DNA from: CAYRNY01 sp964425755
GTDB lineage: Bacteria > Chloroflexota > Anaerolineae > Aggregatilineales > Aggregatilineaceae
DNA length: 64,000 nucleotides
Reading direction: 5' to 3'
NCBI GenBank assembly: GCA_964425755.1
Contig: CAYRNY010000011.1
Coordinates: 62,001-126,000, forward strand
Below are positions 43,451-51,639 of this stretch, one piece after another. Below the pieces are notes generated by a model that saw only the letters and a list, made by a program, of their open reading frames with translations, was not told where the DNA came from and made no database searches. The first letter of the stretch is position 1, and every line of letters starts with the position of its first letter. The position numbers were made by a program, and so were the translations under genes.

Positions 43451-44242
43451 TCACCTACGCAACTGGCGGGGATACGCAATCATTGCCAGCCCGATGCTGA
43501 TCACGTAAAGCACCAGCAGCGGGCCCATCACCAGCAGCATGTTGAACGGGTCCACCGTCGGCGTGATCAAGGCCGCCACGATGGTGATCAGCACCACCGC
43601 CAGCCGCCAGTTGCGCAACAGCGGACGCGGCCCGAGGATGCCCATGCGGGCCAGCACGAAGACCACCACCGGCATCTCGAACGCCACGCCGATCCAGAAC
43701 AGGAGCGAGGTCAGGAACGCGATATAGCGTTCGGCGGTCCACTCTGCGACGAAGATGTCTTGCTCAAAGTCACGCAGGAAGCTCAGCGCCGCGGGGACCA
43801 TGATGAACCACGCAAAGGCCACTCCCAGCAAGAACAGGGCTGTCGTGGCAGGCAGCGAGAGCAATATCCAACGCTTTTCGTGGGGGTACAGCCCCGGCAT
43901 GATGAACATGAATAACTGGTAGGTGATGTAGGGGATCGCGAAAATGGCCCCCGCCAGCAGCGCGACGCGGAAATACATCACCACGCTCTCGGTTGGGCCG
44001 AGCACCTGAAGCTCCGAGCCATAAGGCCGGATCAGGTAGGCCAGCAGTTCGTCAGTGAAGACCACCGCCAGCAGCACCCCCACGATGAGCGACCCTATCG
44101 AGCGCATCAAGCGCACGCGTAGCTCGTTGAGATGGTCCAGCAACGACATTTCGGACGCGTCGTGCGGCAAATTGTCGTTGGTCCAGCCCGGGTATCGTTC
44201 CGGTTTGCGTGGGGCCGGTGCGGGCTTTGTCGAGTCGGGCAT
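43451..44242 (-). CDS. tatC: Sec-independent protein translocase subunit TatC
   Basis: The twin-arginine signal receptor of the Tat system, in the cytoplasmic membrane. The 263-residue protein has the N-terminal MSLLDHLNELRVRLMRS signature, six helices, and the FETPVVVF-like VAFEMPVVVFVLARMG. The N-terminal 35 residues before MSLLDHL are long and charged. tatA and tatB are not in the window. It lies 14 bases after nusB. The Rieske protein of the window carries a Tat-type sequence. Confidence 0.95.
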   Translation of the reverse strand: MPDSTKPAPAPRKPERYPGWTNDNLPHDASEMSLLDHLNELRVRLMRSIGSLIVGVLLAVVFTDELLAYLIRPYGSELQVLGPTESVVMYFRVALLAGAIFAIPYITYQLFMFIMPGLYPHEKRWILLSLPATTALFLLGVAFAWFIMVPAALSFLRDFEQDIFVAEWTAERYIAFLTSLLFWIGVAFEMPVVVFVLARMGILGPRPLLRNWRLAVVLITIVAALITPTVDPFNMLLVMGPLLVLYVISIGLAMIAYPRQLRR

Positions 44243-44256
44243 ACAGCTAGTTAACC

Positions 44257-44727
44257 TTAATCGCGCGGCGAGGCAGACGGTTCAAACGCGGACGCGAGAT
44301 CGCTCTCGCGCGCGGCCAGCGATCCCAGCACGCCGTTGACAAAACGCGGGGTGCTCTCCGTGCCAAACGTTTTGGCAAGCTCGATCGCCTCATTAATCAC
44401 AACCTTCACCGGGGTATGCCTGCTTGCCCCCAGCTCGTAGATCGCAATGCGCAGGATGTTACGGTCGATGATCGCGATCTGGTCCAGCGGCCATTCGGGC
44501 GCGTAGCGGTGGATCAGCGCGTCCAGCACGGGCTGGTGTTCCAACACGCCGGTGATCAACTCGCGAGCGAGCGAGCGAATTTTGTCGCTCAGTTCAGCGC
44601 CATCCAGACGCTCGTTCAGCACATCGCCGAGCCGGTGCCGGGTGCAGTCCAGCTCATACAACGCCTGCAGCGCGAGACTGCGTGCCTGGTGCCGGGGGTC
44701 GATCGGTGGGGCCATCGGTCGCTGCAT
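44257..44727 (-). CDS. nusB: Transcription antitermination factor NusB
   Basis: The 156-residue protein binds boxA RNA together with NusE during rRNA transcription. It shows RHQARSLALQALYELD at the start, DQIAIIDRNILRIAIYELG, VVINEAIELAKTFGTE and PRFVNGVLG. I chose the ATG at 44727, which overlaps the Asp23 stop codon by one base (TGATG), so translation is coupled; the frame open further upstream is the reverse reading of the Asp23 gene. Confidence 0.94.
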   Translation of the reverse strand: MQRPMAPPIDPRHQARSLALQALYELDCTRHRLGDVLNERLDGAELSDKIRSLARELITGVLEHQPVLDALIHRYAPEWPLDQIAIIDRNILRIAIYELGASRHTPVKVVINEAIELAKTFGTESTPRFVNGVLGSLAARESDLASAFEPSASPRD

Positions 44728-45086
44728 CAACTCTCTTCTGACTGTGGAAACGCCACGTCCTCGATGTGCACGTTGACCGATTGCACGGTCATGCCCAACA
44801 ACTCGCGGATCGAGCGCGACACGGACTTTTGAATCTGCACGCTCATCTCGCGCAGGTTGACCGTCGAGTCCGCGACCACGTACAGGTGTGCGGTCACGGA
44901 ATCGCCATCGACGGCGATCTGCACGCCGTTGGCGGCAGGCACGCGCCGCAACAGCCGGTCCACACCGCCGGGGGTGCTGCCCATGCGCACCACGCCCGGC
45001 ACGTCCAGCGTCGCCATACGCGCGATGGTGAGCAACACGCCCGGCGCGATCGTGACGGTATCGTTCGGATGTCGCGGGGTGACCAT
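44727..45086 (-). CDS. Asp23/Gls24-family envelope stress protein
   Basis: A 119-residue protein with the family start VTIAPGVLLTIARMATLDVPGVVRM and the later VNLREMSVQIQKSVSRSIRELLG and VQSVNVHIEDVAF. Related proteins are peripheral membrane or cell-wall stress proteins in Firmicutes, and one commonly sits in front of nusB. AGAGG lies 7 bases before the ATG. Confidence 0.9.
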   Translation of the reverse strand: MVTPRHPNDTVTIAPGVLLTIARMATLDVPGVVRMGSTPGGVDRLLRRVPAANGVQIAVDGDSVTAHLYVVADSTVNLREMSVQIQKSVSRSIRELLGMTVQSVNVHIEDVAFPQSEES

Positions 45087-45219
45087 TCAACGACCTCTTT
45101 CTCGCGCGCTGTTGGGCGCGCTGTGTAGTCCGCGTGAGCGGTTGCTGCTTTACGGCTTTTGGCCACCTGTGGCTGCACGGTCAGGACAGGTCACGCGTAC
45201 TGCGAAAAACCAATGACCG

Positions 45220-45966
45220 CTACTGCATCACCAGCCCGCCGTCCACCGATATCACCTGCCCGGTGATGTAGCTGGCCTGTTCCGCCGCCAGGAACGCCAC
45301 CGCGTACGCGACATCGTCAACGGTGCCCTGCCGGCCCACCGGGATCAATTTCGTCAGTTCTTCCAGGATGTCGCCGGGCATCTTTTCCGTCAGCGCGGTC
45401 TGGATGAACCCCGGCGCGACCGCGTTCACCGTGATCCCGCGTGAGGCGACTTCCCGCGCGAGCGCCTTGGTCAGGCCGATCATGCCGGCTTTGCTGGCGC
45501 TGTAATTGGTCTGCCCGGCCTGGCCCATGATGCCGCTGGCGCTGGCCATGTTCACAATGCGCCCGAAGCGTTGTTTCATCATCGGGCGGATCACGGCTTT
45601 CGAGCACAGCCAGGCGCTCTTCAAGTTGGTGCGCTGGATGAAGTCGAAGTCGTCTTCCGGCATGCGCATGATCAGGTTGTCGCGCGTCGTCCCGGCGTTA
45701 TTGACCAGGATATCGACCTTGCCGAACGTGTCGAGCACCGTCTTGACCAGGTCCGTGACTTGCTCGGCGTCGCTCACATCCGCCGTGATCGCCAGTCCGT
45801 CACCACCCAGCGCGCGGATCTCGTCCAGCGTGTCATCGGCGCAGCACCCGGTGACGTCGTTCGTCACGATCGTCGCGCCGCGCCGCGCAAGTTCCAGCGC
45901 AACCGCTTTCCCGATTCCCTGTCCGCTGCCGGTGATGATGGCAACGCGCTCGCTCAACTCAGACAT
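45220..45966 (-). CDS. fabG: 3-oxoacyl-[acyl-carrier-protein] reductase
   Basis: A 248-residue short-chain dehydrogenase: TGSGQGIGKAVALELARRGA for the NADP(H) pocket, NNAGTTRDNLIMRM, catalytic Ser in NMASASG and YSASKAG with Tyr and Lys. It ends in ITGQVISVDGGLVM. The TRDNL segment points to FabG of fatty acid synthesis rather than a sugar dehydrogenase. No other fab genes are nearby, so it could serve another 3-oxoacyl reduction. AAGGAG lies 8 bases before the ATG; the promoter at 46032 controls it and perhaps Asp23-nusB-tatC. Confidence 0.92.
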   Translation of the reverse strand: MSELSERVAIITGSGQGIGKAVALELARRGATIVTNDVTGCCADDTLDEIRALGGDGLAITADVSDAEQVTDLVKTVLDTFGKVDILVNNAGTTRDNLIMRMPEDDFDFIQRTNLKSAWLCSKAVIRPMMKQRFGRIVNMASASGIMGQAGQTNYSASKAGMIGLTKALAREVASRGITVNAVAPGFIQTALTEKMPGDILEELTKLIPVGRQGTVDDVAYAVAFLAAEQASYITGQVISVDGGLVMQ

Positions 45967-46031
45967 CGCGCCTTCTCCTTGTTGTACCCGGCTACACTTG
46001 GCCGGACCAGTCGCCGTTGCTTACCGGGTAT

Positions 46032-46059
46032 ATGATAGCGGGGCGCGGTGGCGTGTCAA
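46032..46059 (-). promoter_or_regulatory. fabG promoter
   Basis: TTGACA (46059-46054) and TATCAT (46037-46032) with a 16-base spacer on the minus strand. Confidence 0.65.
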
Positions 46060-46085
46060 GTGCGGTGCAGCGCCGGGCGCGCCAC

Positions 46086-46667
46086 TTAACCCGTGACAGG
46101 CAGCCCTGCCACTTCACGCAGGAAATAACGGTGGAAGCGGTCATCGGGCGTCAGTTCCGGGTGGAACGCGGTCGCCAGCCAGTGCCGCTGGCGCACGGCG
46201 ACGATGTCGCCCGTCTCCAGCCGCGAGAGAATCGTCACGCCGTCGCCCACCGCCGTCACCACCGGGGCGCGGATGAACACCGCGTGGAACGGTTCTGGCC
46301 CCAGCGGCGGCACGATCAGATCGGTCTCGAAGCTGTCCACTTGCCGCCCGAAAGCGTTGCGATCAACCGTGATGTCCATCACGCCGATCAGCGGCTGGTC
46401 GCGCCCGATATCCTTCGCCAGCACGATCATGCCCGCGCAGGTGCCCCAGACGGGGTTGCTTTGCGCGAAGGCACGCAACGGTTCCAGCAGGTTGAACGTC
46501 ACCGCCAGCTTGCCGATCGTGGTGCTTTCGCCGCCGGGGATGATCAAGGCGTCCAGGCCGGCCAATTGCTGCGGCAGCCGGACCTCGACCGCGTTCGCCC
46601 CCAGCCGGTTCAGCGTTTTTTCGTGTTCGATGAACGCGCCTTGCAGCGCCAGTACGCCAACGTTCAT
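46086..46667 (-). CDS. pdxT: Pyridoxal 5'-phosphate synthase glutaminase subunit
   Basis: The 193-residue glutaminase supplies ammonia to PdxS in vitamin B6 synthesis. It begins VGVLALQGAFIEHEKTLNRL and has IIPGGESTTIGKL, the catalytic Cys in VWGTCAGMIVLAKD and the His-Glu pair in TAFHPELTPD. pdxS, normally adjacent, is not in the window. GAGG lies 6 bases before the ATG; TTGAAG and TACAGT 17 bases apart, within 46668-46760, could form its promoter. Confidence 0.95.
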   Translation of the reverse strand: MNVGVLALQGAFIEHEKTLNRLGANAVEVRLPQQLAGLDALIIPGGESTTIGKLAVTFNLLEPLRAFAQSNPVWGTCAGMIVLAKDIGRDQPLIGVMDITVDRNAFGRQVDSFETDLIVPPLGPEPFHAVFIRAPVVTAVGDGVTILSRLETGDIVAVRQRHWLATAFHPELTPDDRFHRYFLREVAGLPVTG

Positions 46668-46828
46668 GATCCGCCTCGCGCGTGTCTAATGCGATGCTCC
46701 ATTGTGATCGGTGAAACTGTAACGCCCGGCAGGGATCGCTTCAACGCGATTGGCCCTGCTTGGTGCTATACGGTTCGAGCCGGGCATGATTCGGCCTGCA
46801 CGCCTCACGCGGCGCAGCACGCGCCAGG

Positions 46829-46864
46829 AAAAAAGCGTGCCGGGACTATCGCCTTCCCGGCACG
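46829..46864 (-). terminator. Intrinsic terminator of the pantothenate operon
   Basis: CGTGCCGGG (46836-46844) pairs with CCCGGCACG (46856-46864); on the minus strand a run of six T follows. It ends the panB-panE-panC-panD transcript 23 bases after panD and separates it from pdxT. Confidence 0.85.
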
Positions 46865-46887
46865 TAGAATACCACCCGTAGCGACGC

Positions 46888-47262
46888 TCAGCCGTAGTGC
46901 CCCTCCATCTCGACCGACGCGACGCGATTCTGCTCGTCCAGCACCACGACCTGCGGCTGCCACCCTTGCGGCGGGGGATAATCCACCAGCGCGAACGCCA
47001 GCACGATCAAGCGGTCACCCAGGTTCACCAGGTGTGCGGCGGCGCCGTTTACCTGGACCGTGCCGCTGCCTGCCTCGCCGGGGATGATGTACGTTTCGAA
47101 GCGCGCGCCGTTGTCTACGTCCACGACCAGCACTTTTTCATACGGGAACATCCGCGCCTGCTCCAGCAGATCGGTGGCGATCGTGATGCTGCCGACATAC
47201 TCGATATCCGCGCCGGTCACGCGGGCGTGGTGCAGTTTGGCCCGGACCATTGAGACGTGCAT
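46888..47262 (-). CDS. panD: Aspartate 1-decarboxylase (pyruvoyl enzyme)
   Basis: It makes beta-alanine for pantothenate. The 124-residue proenzyme has the self-cleavage site Gly-Ser in YVGSITI; Ser25 becomes the pyruvoyl group. NGARFETYIIPGEAGSG and AAHLVNLGDRLIVLAF complete the family pattern. It is six bases after panC. Confidence 0.96.
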   Translation of the reverse strand: MHVSMVRAKLHHARVTGADIEYVGSITIATDLLEQARMFPYEKVLVVDVDNGARFETYIIPGEAGSGTVQVNGAAAHLVNLGDRLIVLAFALVDYPPPQGWQPQVVVLDEQNRVASVEMEGHYG

Positions 47263-47268
47263 CAGCGC

Positions 47269-48120
47269 TCACTCCAGGTCGTCCACACCGACCAGCATGT
47301 TATCGATCAGGCGAATATCACCGATGAACACGGCCATGCTCAGCAGCGCGCGCTCGGCGTCGCCGTCCAGCTCGCGCAGCGTGACGGGGTCGGCGGCGCT
47401 GACGTAATCGATCCGCGCCAGCGGTTCCGCCGCGATGGTCGCGTGCATCGTCTGGCGCAGGTGTTCGGCGTCGCGCTGCCCGGCGCGCCACGCTTCTTTG
47501 GCGGCGTTCAGGGCGCGTGACAGCACCAGCGCGGCCTGGCGCTGCTCCGGCGTCAGGCGCAGATTGCGGCTGCTCAACGCCAGGCCGTCAGCTTCACGCA
47601 CGATCGGGCACACGACGATATCGAGGTTGAACGCCAGGTCGCGCACCATCTGGCGGATCACGGCGGCCTGCTGGGCGTCCTTCTGCCCGAAATAAGCCCG
47701 CGTCGGCTCGAAGACGTTGAACAGCTTGGCGACGACCGTTGCCACGCCGCGAAAATGCCCCGGGCGGGCCGCGCCCTCAAGGGGCTTGGTGACCTCTTCG
47801 ACCGTGACGTACGTCTGGAAGCCTGGCGGGTAGACCTCGTCCTCATCCGGCACCCACACCAGGTCGACGCCTTCGGCTTCCAGCAGTGCGCGGTCACGGA
47901 CCAGGTCGCGCGGATAAGCGTCGAGATCGTCGCGGCGGTCAAACTGGGTCGGGTTGACGAAGACGCTCACCGCTACCCGGTCATTTTCGGCCCGCGCGCG
48001 CCGCACCAGCGAGAGATGCCCTTCGTGGAGCGCGCCCATCGTTGGCACCAGGCCCCACGTCAGCCAGGGGTCTTCCCAGCGCGCCGCGCGCACTGCGTCA
48101 ACTGTTTTCACAACCTGCAT
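47269..48120 (-). CDS. panC: Pantothenate synthetase
   Basis: It joins pantoate and beta-alanine with ATP. The 283-residue protein has LVPTMGALHEGHLSLVRRA (the HIGH-like motif), FVNPTQF, RPGHFRGVATVVAKLFN, FGQKDAQQAAVIRQM and LALSSRN with the KMSKS-equivalent loop. The start at 48120 has a Shine-Dalgarno-like AGGAA 9 bases upstream; the longer frame adds MLQRRQERIT without similarity. Confidence 0.96.
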   Translation of the reverse strand: MQVVKTVDAVRAARWEDPWLTWGLVPTMGALHEGHLSLVRRARAENDRVAVSVFVNPTQFDRRDDLDAYPRDLVRDRALLEAEGVDLVWVPDEDEVYPPGFQTYVTVEEVTKPLEGAARPGHFRGVATVVAKLFNVFEPTRAYFGQKDAQQAAVIRQMVRDLAFNLDIVVCPIVREADGLALSSRNLRLTPEQRQAALVLSRALNAAKEAWRAGQRDAEHLRQTMHATIAAEPLARIDYVSAADPVTLRELDGDAERALLSMAVFIGDIRLIDNMLVGVDDLE

Positions 48121-48163
48121 CGTGATTCGTTCCTGCCTCCTTTGCAGCATCGAATTCGGTTAT

Positions 48164-48174
48164 CGGTGCCCGGT
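48164..48174. repeat. Short dispersed repeat, copy 2
   Basis: CGGTGCCCGGT in the 113 bases between panE and panC, the only sizeable gap of the pantothenate operon. Confidence 0.35.
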
Positions 48175-48233
48175 TCGTCCGACCGGTAGCTACAACCACC
48201 CCCCACAATAACGCCCCCGCACGGTGCGTCACA

Positions 48234-49166
48234 TCAGCCGTAGGGCGCGGGATGAACCTCTTCCAGCGCCTTGACCATCGCGTGCAGAAAGCGGTTGACC
48301 GGCGTGCTGACCGCCAGCGCTTCGCCCGTCCGCACCACCGCGCCGTTGATCGCGTCGATCTCAGTGCGCGCGCCGCGCAGCACGTCCTGCAACATCGACG
48401 AGCGGTTGCGCGCGGTCAAATGCGCGACGTGCTCAGCCTGGGCCGCGGCGTTGTCATACGGCAGGGGGATATCCTGCGCCTGCGCCACCGCCGCGACCTC
48501 GTTCGCCGCGCGTTGCAGCAGGTTACGCGCGCGGGGGGAATCCAGCAGCGCGCCGTTCGGGACGCGCAGCAACGCGGTCAGCGGGTTGATCGCGGCGTTC
48601 ACGGCCAGTTTGCCCCACACCAGCGGCGTGATCGCGCGCGTGGTGCTGGCGTGCAGCCCGGCGGCGCAAAGCAGGTCAACCAGCGCATCGATCAACGGTG
48701 CGATCGCGGGGCGCGTGGCGATATAGGTCGCGCCCTCGCCGCCGACGCGCAGCCGTCCGGGGCCATCGAGCGCTGCGCCCAGCGTGGTGACGCCCAACGT
48801 GACGCGGTCAGGCCCCAGCACGCGCGCGAGCACCGCCTGGTTGCCGAGCCCGTTTTGCAGCGTGACCGCGACGCCGTCCGGCGCGAGTATACGCGCGGCG
48901 CTGTCGGCGGCACCTTCGGTCTGCGGCGTTTTGACCAGGATCAGGGCCACGTCGACCGGTCCCGCTGCCTCGCCGTCGTCGGTGGCATCCAGCCACACCT
49001 GCGACGTGCCCCCGTCGAGTTCTTCCACGTACAGCGGCGCATCATGCAGCGCAGCGAGCTGCTGCGGCCAGTGGCCGATCAGCGTGACATCGGCGTGCGG
49101 GCTGAGCCGCGCCCCGAAGAGGCAGCCCATCGCGCCCACGCCTACAATTGCTATACGGATGGTCAC
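48234..49166 (-). CDS. panE: 2-dehydropantoate 2-reductase
   Basis: It reduces ketopantoate to pantoate with NADPH. The 310-residue protein has the GVGAMGCLFGARL nucleotide-binding loop, LILVKTPQTE, QNGLGNQAVL, the catalytic Lys in WGKLAVNAAINPLTALL and the Glu-rich RTEIDAINGAVV block. The open frame starts at a GTG (49166), but AGGAGG directly abuts it; six bases further on is ATC, giving (I/M)RIAIVGVGAMG, the family's usual N-terminus. ATC may be the true start. Confidence 0.94.
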   Translation of the reverse strand: MTIRIAIVGVGAMGCLFGARLSPHADVTLIGHWPQQLAALHDAPLYVEELDGGTSQVWLDATDDGEAAGPVDVALILVKTPQTEGAADSAARILAPDGVAVTLQNGLGNQAVLARVLGPDRVTLGVTTLGAALDGPGRLRVGGEGATYIATRPAIAPLIDALVDLLCAAGLHASTTRAITPLVWGKLAVNAAINPLTALLRVPNGALLDSPRARNLLQRAANEVAAVAQAQDIPLPYDNAAAQAEHVAHLTARNRSSMLQDVLRGARTEIDAINGAVVRTGEALAVSTPVNRFLHAMVKALEEVHPAPYG

Positions 49167-49193
49167 CCTCCTCGCGTCATGAACATCGCCCGA

Positions 49194-50054
49194 TCAATCG
49201 TCATCGTCGACCGCGGTGATGTAGTCCTGCACGGCCTGCCAGACGTCATCCGGCAGGCTGAACGTGTGCTCCTGCGCCGGGAACGTACGCGCCTGCACCT
49301 CGTCGCGGTACGCGGCGAACGCCTGGCGCATCGCGTCCGCGAGCCTGGCGTACTGCTTGGCGAACTTGGGCGTAAACGCTTCATACAGGCCCAACACGTC
49401 ATGCGTCACCAGCACCTGCCCGTCGCAGCTTGCGCCCGCGCCGATACCGATCGTGGGGATCTGCACCGCCTGCGTGATCAGGCCGGCCAGCCGCGCCGGG
49501 ATCGACTCCAGCACCAGCGCAAACGCGCCCGCCTGTTCCAACGCGTGCGCATCGTCGATCAACCGTTGCGCGACCTCGACGCTCTTACCCTGGACTTTGA
49601 AGCCCCCCAGCCCGCTGATGCTCTGCGGCGTCAGCCCGATGTGTCCCATCACGGCGACGCCCATGTCGACCAGCGCACGCACGGTGTCCACCACCGGCTG
49701 GCCGCCTTCCAGCTTGACCGCATCGACGCCACCTTCCGCCAGCAAGCGGATCGCGCTACGCTTGGCCGTCTCGATGTCGATCTGGTAGCTGCCAAAGGGC
49801 ATGTCGCCGACCAGGAGTGCACGCTTGACGCCCCGCCGCACTGCCTGGCAGTGCAGCAGCATCATCTCCAGCGTGACGGGCAGCGTGTTCTCGAAGCCGT
49901 GCACGACCATGCCCAGTGAATCGCCGACCAGGATGATATCAATGGCGCTTTCGTCAACCAATCGCGCGGTGGGGTAGTCATACGCGGTGAGCATGGTGAT
50001 CGGCTCGCCGCGTGCCTTCTTGTCGCGCAGGTGGTGCAGCGTGATTTTGTCCAT
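49194..50054 (-). CDS. panB: 3-methyl-2-oxobutanoate hydroxymethyltransferase
   Basis: The first step of pantoate synthesis: it adds a hydroxymethyl group from methylenetetrahydrofolate to alpha-ketoisovalerate. The 286-residue barrel has MLTAYDYPTARLVDE, VGDSLGMVVHG, VGDMPFGSY, AVKLEGG, MGHIGLTPQ and ESIPARL with the metal and substrate residues. GGAGGG lies 5 bases before the ATG. It is the first gene of the operon. Confidence 0.96.
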   Translation of the reverse strand: MDKITLHHLRDKKARGEPITMLTAYDYPTARLVDESAIDIILVGDSLGMVVHGFENTLPVTLEMMLLHCQAVRRGVKRALLVGDMPFGSYQIDIETAKRSAIRLLAEGGVDAVKLEGGQPVVDTVRALVDMGVAVMGHIGLTPQSISGLGGFKVQGKSVEVAQRLIDDAHALEQAGAFALVLESIPARLAGLITQAVQIPTIGIGAGASCDGQVLVTHDVLGLYEAFTPKFAKQYARLADAMRQAFAAYRDEVQARTFPAQEHTFSLPDDVWQAVQDYITAVDDDD

Positions 50055-50187
50055 CGGGAACCCTCCATCGCATGCCTGTGTCCCGAAGCGGCTATTGTGT
50101 GCGATCCGGCAGGGAAACGCAAGGCATAATCAACACCATGAGTGCGCCGATTGTACCAGATTGCGCCGCGCGGGGGGTTACGCTAAC

Positions 50188-50226
50188 CAAAAACGGGAGC
50201 ATGGCTTGCGGCGTGCCATGCTCCCG
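50188..50226 (-). terminator. Intrinsic terminator of the CebR-type operon
   Basis: GGGAGCATGGC (50195-50205) and GCCATGCTCCC (50215-50225) are perfect 11-base arms; on the minus strand TTTTT follows. It lies 29 bases after the GH1 stop and insulates panB, whose gene is 134 bases further. Confidence 0.88.
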
Positions 50227-50254
50227 CCTGAACGATCCCGGCGCCGTGATACGT

Positions 50255-51592
50255 TTACACGTCCACCCCGTTCGCGGCGATCACGGACCGGTAAAACATC
50301 GCGCTGTCTTTCGGGACGCGCGCCAGCGAGTCAAAATCGACGTACACGATCCCGAAGCGGCGGCTGTAGCCATAGGCCCACTCGAAGTTATCCAGCAAGC
50401 TCCACACAAAATATCCCCGCAGCGGCACCCCGTCCTGGATCGCGCGGTGTGCTTGGGCGAAGTGCCGGCGCAGGTACGACACGCGGCGCAGATCGTGGAC
50501 CTGACCATCGGCGGAGACGACATCGTCATACGCCGCGCCGTTCTCGGTGATGTAAATCGCGCGCGGGGCATAGTCCGCGTGCACGCGCCTGAGCACGTCG
50601 TACAACCCCGGCGGGTAGACTTCCCAGCCCATCGCGGTGTACTCCGCCCCGTCATCGGACGCTTCGCCCGGCGACAGCACCACGTTATCCTGGGCTCCGA
50701 TCCGGGTGCGCGAGTAATAGTTCACACCGACGAAGTCGATCGGGCGGCTGATCGTGTCGAAGTCACCCGGCTGGACGTCCGGGGTGATCGTCTCCGGCTG
50801 GTCCAGCAGCACCGCTGGATAGCGCCCCTTGAAGATCGGGTCGAGGAAGAGGCGGTTTTGCAGCGCGTCGGCCACCGCGCGCTCTGCTTCCCGCTCCGGC
50901 GGCGCGAACACCGGGTTCAGCGCCACGACGATGCCGACCTGCGCGTCGGCGCCTGCATTCTGGCGCAGCACGGGCACGGCCGTCCCATGTGCCAACAGCA
51001 AGTGGTGCCTGACGCGTGCAGCAAGCGCCGCGTCCTGAATGCCGGGGGCGTGCGTGCCGCGCGCGTAGCCCAGCAGCGCGACGATCTTCGGCTCGTTGAT
51101 CGTGGCCCAGTGTTTGACGCGGTCGCCCAGGTGTCGCGACACCACGTCGGCATACTGCGCGAACTGGTCCACGATCGCGCGGTCGGCCCAGCCGCATTGA
51201 TGCGCGTGCAGCGCCTGCGGCAGGTCCCAGTGATACAGCGTGGCGAAGGGCGTGATGTTCGCCGCAAGCAGCGCGTCGACCAGCCGGTCGTAAAAGGCGA
51301 GCCCGGCTGGATTGACCGCGCCGGTCCCGTCGGGCAGAATGCGCGGCCAGGCGATCGAAAAGCGGTACGCGCCCAGGCCCAGCTTCTGCATCAGCGCGAT
51401 ATCCTGCGCGTAGCGGTGGTAGTGATCGCAGGCCACGTCGCCGGTATCGCCGTTCAGCACCTTGCCGGGTGTATGCGCGAAGTGGTCCCAGATCGACTCG
51501 CCGCGCCCGTCAGCGGTGGCCGCGCCCTCGACCTGGTAGGCTGCGGTCGCCGCCCCCCAGTCGAAGTCCGCCGGAAACTGCAAAAACGGCAT
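50255..51592 (-). CDS. GH1 beta-glucosidase
   Basis: A 445-residue cytoplasmic enzyme (no signal peptide) that would split beta-glucosides such as cellobiose. FDWGAATAAYQVEGAATADGR, the acid/base Glu in ATINEPK (about residue 166), NYYSRTRIG and the nucleophile Glu in IYITENGAAYDD (about 349) are as in the family; LLDNFEWAYGYSRRFG closes it. It is the last gene of the operon, 47 bases after the permease, as bglC is in the Streptomyces ceb cluster. Confidence 0.95.
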   Translation of the reverse strand: MPFLQFPADFDWGAATAAYQVEGAATADGRGESIWDHFAHTPGKVLNGDTGDVACDHYHRYAQDIALMQKLGLGAYRFSIAWPRILPDGTGAVNPAGLAFYDRLVDALLAANITPFATLYHWDLPQALHAHQCGWADRAIVDQFAQYADVVSRHLGDRVKHWATINEPKIVALLGYARGTHAPGIQDAALAARVRHHLLLAHGTAVPVLRQNAGADAQVGIVVALNPVFAPPEREAERAVADALQNRLFLDPIFKGRYPAVLLDQPETITPDVQPGDFDTISRPIDFVGVNYYSRTRIGAQDNVVLSPGEASDDGAEYTAMGWEVYPPGLYDVLRRVHADYAPRAIYITENGAAYDDVVSADGQVHDLRRVSYLRRHFAQAHRAIQDGVPLRGYFVWSLLDNFEWAYGYSRRFGIVYVDFDSLARVPKDSAMFYRSVIAANGVDV

Positions 51593-51639
51593 GCACTACC
51601 CTTTCGCCACAGCGGGCAGCGCAATCATCCCCGCGCGCA

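Noticed and set aside
44728..45090. NusB extended upstream to 45090
   Set aside because: The extra 121 residues are an out-of-frame reading of the Asp23 gene; the ATG at 44727 overlaps the Asp23 stop and gives the family length.
48252..49919. 555-codon plus-strand frame across panE and panB
   Set aside because: It covers two recognisable enzymes and the intergenic gap in antisense; its composition is that of a shadow frame.
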